DNA of 64,000 nt from Pieris napi (Eukaryota > Arthropoda > Insecta > Lepidoptera > Pieridae): the NCBI RefSeq assembly GCF_905475465.1, contig NC_062245.1, forward strand, positions 1,364,001 to 1,428,000, given 5' to 3'. Shown here piece by piece: positions 10,120 through 20,076 of this stretch. The translations under genes were made by a program, and so were the position numbers. Under the pieces are notes generated by a model, which was not told the origin of the DNA, did not search any database, and worked only from the letters and a program-made list of their open reading frames with translations. How positions within the stretch are numbered: position 1 is the first letter of the stretch; the number at the start of each line of letters is the position of its first letter.

Positions 10120-12017
10120 ATGGACCCGGAAAGACAGCCATTGCTGCAGCAGGCAAGGAGAGTGAGGTAAGTTTAATATAATAAAAAAAAGGGTGTACTT
10201 ATGTACGCGCGTAAGAAGTTATACTTCTTTGGCATAATTAAAAATAGTTTTGATTGCATTCAAATAATTAATAACAATTAAATAATCAAAGACTGTAAAA
10301 GGAGTCATTATAGTCAATAAAGTTCAGTTTACATTTGAAAAATTAAATAAATAAATATTTATTATTATTCTCTTACATTAAGTGTAACATAAATTCTCTT
10401 ATTATTCGAATGTTGTTTTTAAATTATGTCCAATGCCGTAGCATCTTCCGTGGGCAACTTTATTCTGTTAATTTTGTGTCACGGTGCGCGCGCATCGTAA
10501 AATTTCACTCTCATCAATTTTTCATAACGCGTCTAAAGAAGTATAACGTCAAAAATCTACTTCTCTTTATTATTCATGTTATAAATGATATTTGGTTGTA
10601 TTAGTAAGCAGGCCATTATTATTAGTAGTCTTTGATTTCAAAGTTTAAATAAATCATTATTAATAATACATAACACATATGGAGCAGTGTTGGTCTAGTG
10701 GCGTGCGACTCTCTGCAGGTCTCTGAGGTCGTAGGTTCGATACCCGGCTGTGCACCAATGGACTTTCTTTCTATATGCGCATTTAACATTTGCTCGAACG
10801 GTGAAGGAAAACATCGTGAGGAAACCGACAAGTCTTAGACCCAAACAGTCGACGGCGTGTGTCGGGCACTGGAGGCTGATTCCCTACTTGCCTATTAGAT
10901 TAAAAAAAAAATTTTTATATAAATAATACATAATTTATTGTTCGATTAATGATAATATATATTATATTAAACATTTCTTAGTTTATATAAAATGGTCCCA
11001 TGGTTAATTAAGTGCCAATAATTATTCTGAAGCTGATGCATTTGGTATTTCAATTATTGGGCACACATCCAGACGACAGATTTATGATCGAACGTACGAA
11101 AAAAGTAGGTACATGTTGAAATGTAAACTAACAACTTTTTTGAAGTCGGTTAAAAAAAAACCTGTCTGCAGTTTTAAGTGGGTAAGTAGAACTGATTTTG
11201 ACATTGCAACTTGCATTCAAAACCGGTCGTGATTTAAAAAAATTGGCGGTTTTAAATAATAATCTTTGACGTCAATTCAAAACAAGATTTTAATTTCTTT
11301 TGGTCAATTGACTAGTATCTAATTCATGGTAAATGTCATGATTGGTTTCTCGGTTAACTTGTGTAGATTTAAATGCTTAAAAAAATGGTTTCTTCAATAA
11401 AGCATCCAACACGTCGAGTTATTAAATATATTAGTTAAAGAAAAAAACTAATTTTCCTAAAAATTCCACACGACCGGACAGCCTGGTTTGGCGGAAAATT
11501 CTTGTTCCGAGGGCGAGCAAAAATATAGTGACTATATTATGTGTACATTATACGTGTATAGCGATTAAAGCGCAAAAAACTGGTTTTTTGATTAAATTAT
11601 TATTTGTTATAAAATAAATATTTTGCAAGGAAAGCCGTGGAATTCTTCTGATCCATGGGCGTAAACTCAGGATGGGTCAAATTATCTTCTGCGTGTAAAT
11701 ACTTTTTTTACCAGCATAACCAGCGTTTCAAAACCTAAATTATATAGTAATCAGCCTCAGACATCATGATATATTATATAAACCTTTATCTTTCCAGACC
11801 ACTGAGCTACGAAGAAGTACTACGTACGAGTACCCAGCTACCCTGGCGAAGTGCCAGGTTCCTCATCATCCTCTTATTCTGGGCAACGATGGCTATGTTC
11901 CTGTCCATGATTGTTTGCATACTCCTCACCAGTGCCTGCTCTATTTCCGGGAATGGACCTACAGTACCACCCGTACATTTGACCTTTGCACCTCTTATAT
12001 CGAGAACTATGCACTAG
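10120..12017 (+). CDS. Small single-span membrane protein, two exons (88 aa)
   Basis: Exons are 10120-10166 and 11798-12017. The donor is GAG|GTAAGT, the acceptor TTTCCAG|AC, and the joined frame is 88 codons ending in TAG. The ATG has a favourable context (AATAATGG), and a poly(A) signal follows 33 bases after the stop. Residues 1-36 are cytoplasmic-like and polar, with an acidic dileucine motif ERQPLL at 4-9. Residues 37-59 form one hydrophobic helix, preceded by LPWRSAR. A 29-residue tail follows. The layout (acidic/dileucine N-terminus, LPWRSAR, then a Trp-containing helix) resembles the N-terminus and anchor of SLC3 amino-acid-transporter heavy chains, but their large glucosidase-like ectodomain is absent. 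It could be a microprotein relative, a truncated paralogue, or unrelated. The gene model is well supported; the function is not. The intron holds a MITE and a SINE. Confidence 0.7.
10213..10550. mobile_element. MITE with TIR around AAGAAGTTATACTTCTTT
   Basis: Ends are AGAAGTTATACTTCTTTGGC on the left and the complement-like CTAAAGAAGTATAACGTC on the right. Most of the body is repeated in inverse orientation at 37307-37617 (shared GCATCTTCCGTGGGCAACTT, for example). It lies in the intron of the small membrane protein gene. The 64-codon frame here is a by-product. Confidence 0.6.
10683..10910 (+). mobile_element. SINE 1 copy
   Basis: tRNA-like head with AGTGTTGGTCTAGTGG and GGTTCGATACC, then the shared body, ending in an A-rich tail at about 10900. 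It lacks the distal part seen in the copies at 9227 and 57649. Confidence 0.75.
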
Positions 12018-12050
12018 ATAGTTTAAATATATTTGTTGTAGGGATTTTAA

Positions 12051-12056
12051 AATAAA
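12051..12056 (+). terminator. Poly(A) signal AATAAA
   Basis: AATAAA 33 bases after the stop codon of the 88-residue gene, followed by TGTTTTTG, a plausible downstream U/GU element. Confidence 0.55.
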
Positions 12057-12109
12057 ACCTGTTTTTGCGCAGAAATGAAAGACTAGTGCGATATCAAAAA
12101 GGCTTTATA

Positions 12110-12290
12110 TAGATAACTTTATTCATATAGGTAAACAAGTACACTTATGAACGTCAAAAAAGAAGTAAAATTAATTCTAAATTTACATTTACTACCAGTT
12201 CGCAAGTCAAGGACGTAGAGCGGGCAAGAAGAATTGGCAAGAAACTTTATGCCACTCTTTTTAATCGCTAAGTTTTGAGTCATAGAAATT
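12110..12290 (-). repeat. Family A copy
   Basis: The complement carries the family A core and ends near TTCATATAGGTAAACAAG at the 3' side. The 70-codon minus frame is a by-product. Confidence 0.55.
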
Positions 12291-12310
12291 GTTTGAAATG
12301 GAGCAAATCC

Positions 12311-13003
12311 AATCCCAAGGATTAGGATCATTTAAGTATTCGTCAAATTTATAAAAAGCTTTATTGATTCATTTACGCTTTGAATTTATTTAGTGATAAT
12401 TCTCTAATTTCGTACATGGCGGATTACTCAAGTTTGATTCCCGGAAATACAATATTTGTTTCTTGATGGTAGAAGAGGGATCACCTCACCTTTAAATTAT
12501 TTCATTCCATAGATAGATAAAAATCTGTCTTGTATGAAATCGAAAAAAACTAAATAGTAGATAATTTAGTTCTTAAGTCTTAAATTAAGTAATGAATTGA
12601 GTTGATTTCAATTGATCTATAAATTAAGATAATAGGAACAATTTGCGTAGTAAATAAAAAAAACTTTTTTATAAGATTTATTGTTTCAAATATAAAATTA
12701 TTAAGAATAACAATTTATTTTAATATAAGAGCGCACTTGTACAGGAAAACTTACTAAATAATAATTATGTTCAACAATTTTTTTTATTGATAAGTCAATA
12801 TTTTTAAAGTTATTCTATTCAAAAGATTCTGTATAAAATTCACATTTTCTTAACTATATCAGTGTAATACTGGCACTATCTGTATTAGGTAATAATTACG
12901 TCATAGATAAAGAATGGGATAGCTTGATTAGACAACCATACTTTTTATGTTTATAATAGGCTATTTGATTTTTAAGTGTAATCTGTATAAATGGATTTAA
13001 GAG
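12311..13003. other. No feature seen
   Basis: AT-rich sequence downstream of the small gene, no supportable feature. Confidence 0.4.
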
Positions 13004-13216
13004 ACCCCCCACACTAGAGTCTTCCGAGCGTCGTCGTCGTGACGCTAGCGCTGGCCGTGTGCCGGGCTGACGCTGACGGTGGTAGTTGTATGTACTCGAT
13101 AGTAGTTGTTCGTAAAAAACGTTGCGCTGCCGCCGCGGCCAGCGCTAGCGTCACGTCGACGCTGTGCGGACGCTGACACGACGACGACGCTTAGAAGACG
13201 CTAGTGTGGGGGTCAC
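13004..13216. mobile_element. GC-rich MITE with TIR GACCCCCACACTAG
   Basis: Terminal inverted repeats of about 35 bp carry CCCCCACACTAGAGTCTTCC on the left against the complement of GAAGACGCTAGTGTGGGGGT on the right. The inner arms also pair through GACGCTAGCGCTGGCC. The whole element is strikingly GC-rich against AT-rich flanks. Superfamily and target duplication are not clear. Confidence 0.65.
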
Positions 13217-13618
13217 TATAATGCGCTATGGAGTAAAATAACTTGTAGATAAATAAAAATATTACTTTTTAAACGTCTGTCACGTGACACAGAATGGTCA
13301 CAGATTATTCGAATCGACAAAGACGTACCATGCCAGTACTCGTAATGTCTTTATCTGTATTTTGAATATTCTTAGAGTTTTATCGGAGATTGTTTTATTA
13401 AGAATTTTAATTAACACAAATACATGTTTGTTTACGTGTTTAGAAGCATGATACGTCTTGCGTAGGCGTAGGATGGCATTTTGGGAGGTTCTTGAAATTA
13501 TCAATGTTTGATATGAATTTTTCAAGCCGTTAACAGAATTATAAATAATAATCAAGTCTATTGTCACTGAGACACTCTAAATTTCGTCAAATAGCCTATT
13601 TTATCGTGAGAAAAGGCA
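13217..13618. other. No feature seen
   Basis: The 89-codon minus frame at 13298-13567 has no recognisable content; otherwise AT-rich. Confidence 0.35.
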
Positions 13619-14129
13619 CTTGATAAATGATAAATAAATGATAAATGATTTATTTCTGTAAGTAGGTTTTTACAAACACTTTTACACGTCAAACATTTTT
13701 TTTTTTTTTTAAACTAGATGAGATCGACGTTTCCTATCTGACTACTCTGAGAAGAAACGCCGAAACAAACTCAGAGGTCACAGTCTCTTTTAAAGTCCAG
13801 ACATAACTAACAAGATTATGTGAAGACCATGTAGATTGTTGTCTGAAATGGTCTTTTGAGGAAAGAACCACACAGATTGAGTGGACCTGTCAAGTCCAAA
13901 GACAAGACATTTGGGTAGGCCGCAAAAATTACTCAAACTGTCAGACTATGACTAAAACTGAGAAAAGGATTCAATAAATAAAAAACAATGATCCACGTAG
14001 TCTTCACATTCACAATAATACAAAATTGTATAAATAATACTTTACAAAGTAAATATTCATTTAATTGTACATAGAGTATGTAAAAAGGTATTTAAATCAA
14101 CATTAATTGTGCAAATTTATTGGAGCAGC

Positions 14130-17039
14130 TCAATCCCAAGCCTTTTTGTCCTCAATATAGTCTTTGACAGTATAAAAGGCTTTCTGACAAAGTTTCCGCT
14201 TTATACTATTTTTGAATTTATTAAGGCTTAGTTCTTGAATGTGGCTAGGTAGTTTATTATAAATACGTATACATTGGCATCTAAACGAACCACTTATTTT
14301 TTTAAGCCTGGTTGTAGGGACAACAAATTTGTGTTTGTTTCTAGAATTCACGTTATGGACGTCACTGAATTTTTTAAACAAATTGATATTTTTATGAACA
14401 TACAAAAGATTTTCATAGATATACTGAGAAGGCACAGTCATTATATTAATTTCTTTAAATTTATCTCTGAGGGAGTGTCTGGGACTTAATTTGTAAATTG
14501 AACGAATAGCCCTTTTTTGTAAAACAAAAATTGTCTGAATATCGGCGGCATTTCCCCACAACAGAATACCGTACGACATCACACTATGAAAATAACTAAA
14601 GTAAACTAAACGGGCTGTCTCTAAACAAGTTAAATCACGAATTTTCCTAACGGCGTATGCTGCAGCGCTAAGCTTTTTCGACAATTTATCTATATGGGGG
14701 CCCCATTGAAGTTTGGCATCCAAAGTTATGCCCAAGAACACTGTGGTATCTTCAGGAATCAACTCTTCGCCCTTTATGAGAACACTAGTTTTTACTTGTC
14801 TAACATGAGGTATAGTAAACTTAATACACTTAGTTTTTTTCTCGTTAAGAAGTAGGTTATTAACATTAAACCAGTTAACTACTTTTGCGAGGGCGCTATT
14901 TATATTGTCAGTAACCAGCTGCTGACGTTTGAGTTTAAATAAAAGTGAAGTGTCATCTGCAAACAACACTATATCAAGATTATCCTTTATGAGGTAAGGC
15001 AAGTCATTAATATAAATAAGAAACAAAAACGGGCCCAGAATAGAGCCCTGGCGGACACCCATTGTTACTATGGATCCGGGTGATCTTTTCCCGTTAACAT
15101 CAACTCTTTGAATCCTATCACTTAAGTAAGAAGTGAGGAGATCCAGAGAGGCGTTCCGGATTCCGTAGTGATGCAGTTTCCTGATTAATGTTTCATGAAG
15201 AACGCAGTCGAATGCCTTGGACAAATCACAAAAGATGTCCAAAACATCGCATTTATCCTCCCATGCATTATAAACATGGCCTAAAAGTTCAACACCGGCA
15301 TCAGTGGTCGAACGACCCCTTGTAAAACCAAACTGTTTGTTATGTAATAATTTATGTTTATTAAAAAATCTTTGCAGTTGATCTAAAATAACCCTTTCAA
15401 AAATTTTACTAAAGGTAGGTAGCACTGAAATAGGTCTATAATTAGTAGGGTCAGATGCACTACCCGATTTAAATAACGGTATTATTCTACTATATTTCAT
15501 AAGATCAGGAAACTCACCACGGTCAATACAGTTGTTAAAAATAACAGCTAGAGTAGGTGCTACAATGTTTATAATTGATTTAGCAACGTCCACAGAATTA
15601 CCCCACAGATCAGCAGTCTTTTTAATATTTAACGTGTGAACGGTTTTAATTATGTCTCTACAAGTAACATATTGGAAATTAAACTCAGACTCACAAACTG
15701 GAACGTTTTCTTTAAGTAAAGACTCTGCAGCAGTGGGTGATGACCTTAGAGATTTAGTAGTTGACGCGGGAATCTCTGCGAAGAACTTTTCAAAGGCCGC
15801 GGCGACTTGGGAATCTGATTTAATTATATCGTCATCAATAGCAAGGCTGTAGTCACTACTTCGGTTGCTCGACCTTCCTGTTTCGCTATTAATGATATTC
15901 CATGTCATTTTAATTACATTACTACTATTCTTAATTTTTGTACTCAAGTAACGTGACTTGGCCATACAACAAACTTTTTTAAATAATTTAGAATAATTCT
16001 TAACATATAAATTAAATTCAGCAGTGTTAATACACGTCCGTTCATCATACAACTCATAAAGTCGTTTTCTACTTTTATGTATACCAAAGGTGGCCCAGTC
16101 ACTGAAGCAGGTGTTATTATTAACCGAGAATGCCTTTGGAATGAAAGTGTTATCAAATTGTGTGCAATACATATTAAAAAAATCATTATATTGTTCATTA
16201 GGGTCATCATTAGTTGACAAAAGTGGTAATTTACTTAACAGTTTAGTTTTAAATGATTCCAAACGATTAGCTGTTTTTGGATTAACAGTGATATCTTTTT
16301 TAGTATTTTTTTTGATTAGATTTGGAATAGTAATCAATTGTCCGCAATGATCTGAGTCTATTAAATTAATAATTTCTTTGTGGGTTGGTATAATATTTGT
16401 ATAAATGTTATCTAGGCATGTGGCACTAGTTGGAGTTATTCTAGTGGGCTCCAAAAATTGGTTGGCAAGGTTGTATGACTGAAACAAACTTATAATTTTT
16501 GTGCTTGACCCAGAATTTTCTAACAAATTAACATTAAAATCACCACAAGTGATGATAGACTTGTAAGAATTACAGATTTTGTGCAATACTTCATCCATAA
16601 CCTTTTCAAAACAATCATACAATCCTGAAGGAGGCCTGTACACGCTTAATATAATGAACTGCTCCAATTCTATACAGGCTAATTCAATTGTCCGCTCAAC
16701 AGATAGGCTCACAATATCCTTACGATCTTTAAATTTAAGTTGTTTATTTACTAAAATTAATGAGCCACCGTGTATAGCATTTACTCTGCTGAACGAACTA
16801 CCAACCTGGTGATTGCTAAAATTGAACATGAACTGGTGGCTTTTAAGCCAATGTTCTGTCAAACAAAGAATGTCTATATCGTTACAATTTAGGAATAATT
16901 CTACTTCTAAATCTTTGTTCAAAAAACCTTGAATATTTTGATGCACCAGGTTGATACTATTTAAATTTTTTGCACTTTTAGTTGATTTTACCTTCCTTAC
17001 ATTTTGGCAAGAGGTTGCCTCTTTTGTCCCATTTTCTAA
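14130..17039 (-). CDS. LINE ORF2: endonuclease and reverse transcriptase
   Basis: Apurinic-type endonuclease domain first, with LVHQNIQG, LTEHWL, VYRPPSG, GDFNVN and DSDHCG as its catalytic blocks. The reverse transcriptase follows: NYRPISVLP, FGFTRGRSTTD, DLSKAFDCV (first catalytic Asp), GVRQGSILGP and LFADDTSLLF (the catalytic Asp pair). No RNase H is seen. All key residues are present and the frame is unbroken. No AUG precedes the conserved HQNIQG block: the frame opens just after a TGA at 17054-17052, inside the end of ORF1, so expression as an ORF1-ORF2 fusion by a -1 shift at 17039-17045 is the simplest reading. The start given here is the first codon after such a shift. A non-AUG start at the GTG at 16946, or reinitiation, would be alternatives. 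Confidence 0.9.
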   Translation of the reverse strand, partial: LENGTKEATSCQNVRKVKSTKSAKNLNSINLVHQNIQGFLNKDLEVELFLNCNDIDILCLTEHWLKSHQFMFNFSNHQVGSSFSRVNAIHGGSLILVNKQLKFKDRKDIVSLSVERTIELACIELEQFIILSVYRPPSGLYDCFEKVMDEVLHKICNSYKSIITCGDFNVNLLENSGSSTKIISLFQSYNLANQFLEPTRITPTSATCLDNIYTNIIPTHKEIINLIDSDHCGQLITIPNLIKKNTKKDITVNPKTANRLESFKTKLLSKLPLLSTNDDPNEQYNDFFNMYCTQFDNTFIPKAFSVNNNTCFSDWATFGIHKSRKRLYELYDERTCINTAEFNLYVKNYSKLFKKVCCMAKSRYLSTKIKNSSNVIKMTWNIINSETGRSSNRSSDYSLAIDDDIIKSDSQVAAAFEKFFAEIPASTTKSLRSSPTAAESLLKENVPVCESEFNFQYVTCRDIIKTVHTLNIKKTADLWGNSVDVAKSIINIVAPTLAVIFNNCIDRGEFPDLMKYSRIIPLFKSGSASDPTNYRPISVLPTFSKIFERVILDQLQRFFNKHKLLHNKQFGFTRGRSTTDAGVELLGHVYNAWEDKCDVLDIFCDLSKAFDCVLHETLIRKLHHYGIRNASLDLLTSYLSDRIQRVDVNGKRSPGSIVTMGVRQGSILGPFLFLIYINDLPYLIKDNLDIVLFADDTSLLFKLKRQQLVTDNINSALAKVVNWFNVNNLLLNEKKTKCIKFTIPHVRQVKTSVLIKGEELIPEDTTVFLGITLDAKLQWGPHIDKLSKKLSAAAYAVRKIRDLTCLETARLVYFSYFHSVMSYGILLWGNAADIQTIFVLQKRAIRSIYKLSPRHSLRDKFKEINIMTVPSQYIYENLLYVHKNINLFKKFSDVHNVNSRNKHKFVVPTTRLKKISGSFRCQCIRIYNKLPSHIQELSLNKFKNSIKRKLCQKAFYTVKDYIEDKKAWD

Positions 17040-18583
17040 TTTAAATGAAAATCAATGTCATTAATAATTGTCGCCAAATTATTGGCAGAATTGTTTAAAA
17101 TATCATTGCGTTGCATTTCTTTAAAATTATATGCTAATAATTTAGCAATTTCTTTTTTTATTTTATATGAGAGATACAATGTATCTTTGGTCAGAGTAAA
17201 TTTAGTAACAAACTTGTTACAATCAAAATATAAAAATACGTCACTATGACGACATGTCAAATGGTGCATAAATTGATTTAAAATATAAATCTGTTGATTA
17301 AATTTATAATCCATATTGCTAGCATAAGGAAAAGAACAAAGTGTTATTTTACATTTCTTTTCTTTACCAAACTCCAAAAGTTTAGTTATTGTTTTAGTAA
17401 TGTGGGTTTTTTTTATCCCCATACTGTCACCACAAAATAATATTAATTTAGAGCTACTGTCTACACAATGATAATTTAATATTTTATCTACAATCCCTTG
17501 GTATGATATTCCAGGTAAACAAATATTAAGAACATTTTGAGATAACTCATCTCCCAGTAACTGGCCCAGCCCTTGCCCCAACCTATCTGAAAAGATGTAG
17601 GTATTAGTTCTTTGAGTGTTTGCATTGCTTGTAAGAGGAAACTCTGGCATGGGGGACTTTGGTGATGAATTATCTTCATTTAGCTGTGAAGGAACTTGGT
17701 CATGATAAATCAACCTATTACTTTGCTCAGTAGCACATGCACAATGCTTACTAGTGAGAGATGCATACCTCTCAGTACTATAATTACACAGATCAATCAT
17801 GTCATGCCTCGCAGATACTTGGTATTCCATAATTTTTTTAAACATGTCATGATGATTATTACACATATCATTTATGCACTGCTCCAGTTGACTAATTTTA
17901 CTATTTAATTGTGTGTTTGTGCTATCATATGAACATTGACTTTTAAATACATTTTCTTTACAAGATTTCCATTTCTTTTTTAAAAGTTCATGTTGTTGGC
18001 TAAGTAATAAGTGATATTTAAAATGATTTTTCCTTCTAATTAATTTGTTAGTTTTTTTAATGAATTTATTAAGCCGGACATATTTTTTAATTCTTTTGCT
18101 ACTCATAAATAGGGAACCAGTTGGGTTTGACTTAATGCATCCAATATCAATATTATCACATTGATCATTTACCATACCTGGATCACTGCTGTTCAACTCA
18201 CTGAACAGGCTCTGAGAGGCATCAGCTTCTATGGCAACCTTATTTTCAAGTATTTGCATAGTTTTATGTGCCTCTGACAAACTTAATTCCAAGTCACTGA
18301 TGCGATTCAAAGCCTGCTCATGAGTATCATAGCACTGTTTATAAGAGTCAACAATATCCTGTAAATGCACACACTGATCCACAATATCTGAATATTTAAT
18401 ATGTATTTCAGAAAGTTCACATTTAAGTTCAGTGTTTTTCTTAACAATATTCTGAATTTCCAGTTCACTGTCCTCACGTTCTCGCAGTAAACTATTATTG
18501 AGATCCTGCAATTTCTTCTGCTCCAGCAAAGCCTGCTTCAGTCTCATTTCAATATCTTTAGTTGTAGCTTTACGAGTCATCAT
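17036..18583 (-). CDS. LINE ORF1: coiled-coil protein with C-terminal globular domain
   Basis: 515 codons, starting at ATGATG and ending in TAG. Residues 1-130 or so are strongly charged with heptad-like spacing, a long coiled coil that would drive oligomerisation of the ribonucleoprotein. A basic patch follows around residues 165-200. The C-terminal part (from about 330, SDRLGQGLGQLLGDEL) has the look of a degenerate SGNH/esterase-like fold, as described for ORF1 of some CR1 elements; I regard that as tentative. No zinc knuckles or PHD finger are visible. The last sense codons before the stop form a slippery sequence that would join it to ORF2. Confidence 0.85.
   Translation of the reverse strand: MMTRKATTKDIEMRLKQALLEQKKLQDLNNSLLREREDSELEIQNIVKKNTELKCELSEIHIKYSDIVDQCVHLQDIVDSYKQCYDTHEQALNRISDLELSLSEAHKTMQILENKVAIEADASQSLFSELNSSDPGMVNDQCDNIDIGCIKSNPTGSLFMSSKRIKKYVRLNKFIKKTNKLIRRKNHFKYHLLLSQQHELLKKKWKSCKENVFKSQCSYDSTNTQLNSKISQLEQCINDMCNNHHDMFKKIMEYQVSARHDMIDLCNYSTERYASLTSKHCACATEQSNRLIYHDQVPSQLNEDNSSPKSPMPEFPLTSNANTQRTNTYIFSDRLGQGLGQLLGDELSQNVLNICLPGISYQGIVDKILNYHCVDSSSKLILFCGDSMGIKKTHITKTITKLLEFGKEKKCKITLCSFPYASNMDYKFNQQIYILNQFMHHLTCRHSDVFLYFDCNKFVTKFTLTKDTLYLSYKIKKEIAKLLAYNFKEMQRNDILNNSANNLATIINDIDFHLN
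17039..17045 (-). promoter_or_regulatory. Likely -1 ribosomal frameshift site T TTA AAT
   Basis: In the ORF1 frame the last bases read CA[T TTA AAT] TAG. This fits the X XXY YYZ rule for -1 slippage, and a -1 shift here enters the ORF2 frame exactly (TTA GAA AAT...). A hairpin follows downstream: AAGAGG, loop CAA, CCTCTT, with an overlapping GGCAA/TTGCC alternative. The 15-nt spacer is longer than the usual 5-9. Confidence 0.6.
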
Positions 18584-18600
18584 TTTGTGGTGTTATTGTT

Positions 18601-19276
18601 ATCTTTTTATGCACTAATTCTATTTTTAATTTAAATAAATATACAGAGCTAATGTTAAATGTTCCGCGAAAACAATTTTTAGTTGAAGTTCCTTGGCTGG
18701 TAATCCGTAACTACCAATAGCGATATCCATTCCAATTTCAATAGTACCGCGCGATTATTATCAGCGCTACGGATATCCAAAAAAAACTATATTGAATTTG
18801 GGAACAAAAACTCGATATTGAAATCGGAATCGCTATACAGAGTACCAGCGCTGTTTCTAGAACAGTAATTGAACAAACCTTCCCTTTATATTTATTCCGT
18901 AAGGATAACAGTAAACAAATTTTATTGATAAAATAAACAATTTCGCAATTATTTAATATAAAATATAGTTGAGAAAATAATGAAAAAATATTTTTCTCTT
19001 CCCTACGCATTCATCCCACGATTGAGAATGCAACTGTGATTAAGTGCAGTACTGGTTCGATTCCCGCGTGTAAGAGGGTTTAAAAATTATAGCCGACTAT
19101 TATGGCATATTGGGTCAATTGTATGAAGGCAACATATTTATTCCAATAAACATTGGTACATATAAAATCTTTCCTTATGTCTATTAAACAAAAAATTCAT
19201 TTAATAAAATCATTGAACCTTTAAAAAACAGTCTCGTGAGTCAAATTTGTCAATAATAGGGAAAAAATAACATTAA
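18601..19276. other. LINE upstream flank
   Basis: May include the 5' UTR of the LINE. An imperfect inverted repeat links TAGCGATATCCATTCC (about 18718) with the complement of GAAATCGGAATCGCTATA (about 18820), perhaps an old MITE. No gene seen. Confidence 0.35.
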
Positions 19277-20030
19277 CAGCCTGGCCACGGGACATTCGCC
19301 GACGCGAATATTCGCGCGGAGCGAACCGCGATGCGTCTAGCGACTGAAATAAACTCATAGCAATGTACTAATCAAGCCACGCGCAACGGCGACCAGCGAT
19401 GCGACCGGCGAAATGTACCGAGCGAATCGCGCGGGCGATTGACGTCGCGACGGGCGAGCGAAACAAATGCATGAATCAGTACGGTGCAAGCCACGGAGTC
19501 GAGCGGCAGTCGCGGCGAATAGAGAAGGGAATAAATAAGTTTAGTCGTGGTCGCGGCGAAAAATGAATACAGAGTTTTATGTTACTGAAATACTGGCTAG
19601 ACCAGCTATTTGGAAGTCTGGCCATCCACAACATTAATTTAATATACCTTAATCTCAAAAACAATTTTTCAGCGGCACTTATAATTCTATTGGCATTAAC
19701 TTTTTTCTCCAATTCTGGTTGAATATTCATAAGAATATAATTGAAGGTTTCAATACTCATTCTGGTGTACTCAAATTCTGGATATATTCTGAATTTCTCA
19801 TACTTCTTGTGGAATTCTCCACAATTTCTCCAAATATTAGGTCTTGCACCAAAAGCTATTACTTTCCAAGCAATATCGAGATGATTTCGATAAAGACATT
19901 TCGCTGTCGAACTTCCTTACTGGTCGCGGCGGCAAACGTGACTGGTCCGTGGCCTGCAAACGGCCCCGCGCGAATGGTCGCCTCGCCTCCCGCATCGCCG
20001 TTCGCACCGCCGATCCCCGTGGCCAGGCCG
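19277..20030. mobile_element. PIF/Harbinger element 1 (degenerate)
   Basis: TIRs CAGCCTGGCCACGGG and CGGCCTGGCCACGGG (14 of 15) are flanked by the 3-bp target duplication TAA (19274-19276 and 20031-20033), as expected for PIF/Harbinger. GC-rich subterminal arms surround an AT-rich centre that holds a transposase remnant on the minus strand. Confidence 0.75.
19620..19870 (-). pseudogene. PIF/Harbinger transposase N-terminal fragment
   Basis: The minus-strand translation contains EYTRMSIETFNYILMNIQP and later AAEKLFLRLR. This matches the N-terminal (Y/F)xRMSxxTF block and the following EKL-LR stretch of Harbinger transposases. The catalytic DDE region is missing, so the element depends on transposase from elsewhere. 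Confidence 0.6.
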
Positions 20031-20076
20031 TAATAAATATAACATTATATATATCTTGCAACATCGCAGACTCTAA

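Larger units (their letters stand above)
13619..18600 (-). mobile_element. Non-LTR retrotransposon, CR1/Jockey-group LINE, nearly full length
   Basis: Minus-strand element with ORF1 (17036-18583), ORF2 (14130-17039) and a roughly 480-bp 3' UTR. It ends in a short tandem tail of ATTTATC-type units (13619-13660, read on the minus strand), a usual CR1/Jockey-group ending. Both frames are free of internal stops, so the copy looks young. I could not find the 5' boundary or a target duplication; the end at about 18600 is set just upstream of the ORF1 start. Clade assignment (for example Daphne or CR1 proper) needs a phylogeny. Confidence 0.8.

Noticed and set aside
10690..10760. tRNA-like A and B boxes
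   Set aside because: Head of SINE 1, found eight times with the same body; no complete cloverleaf.
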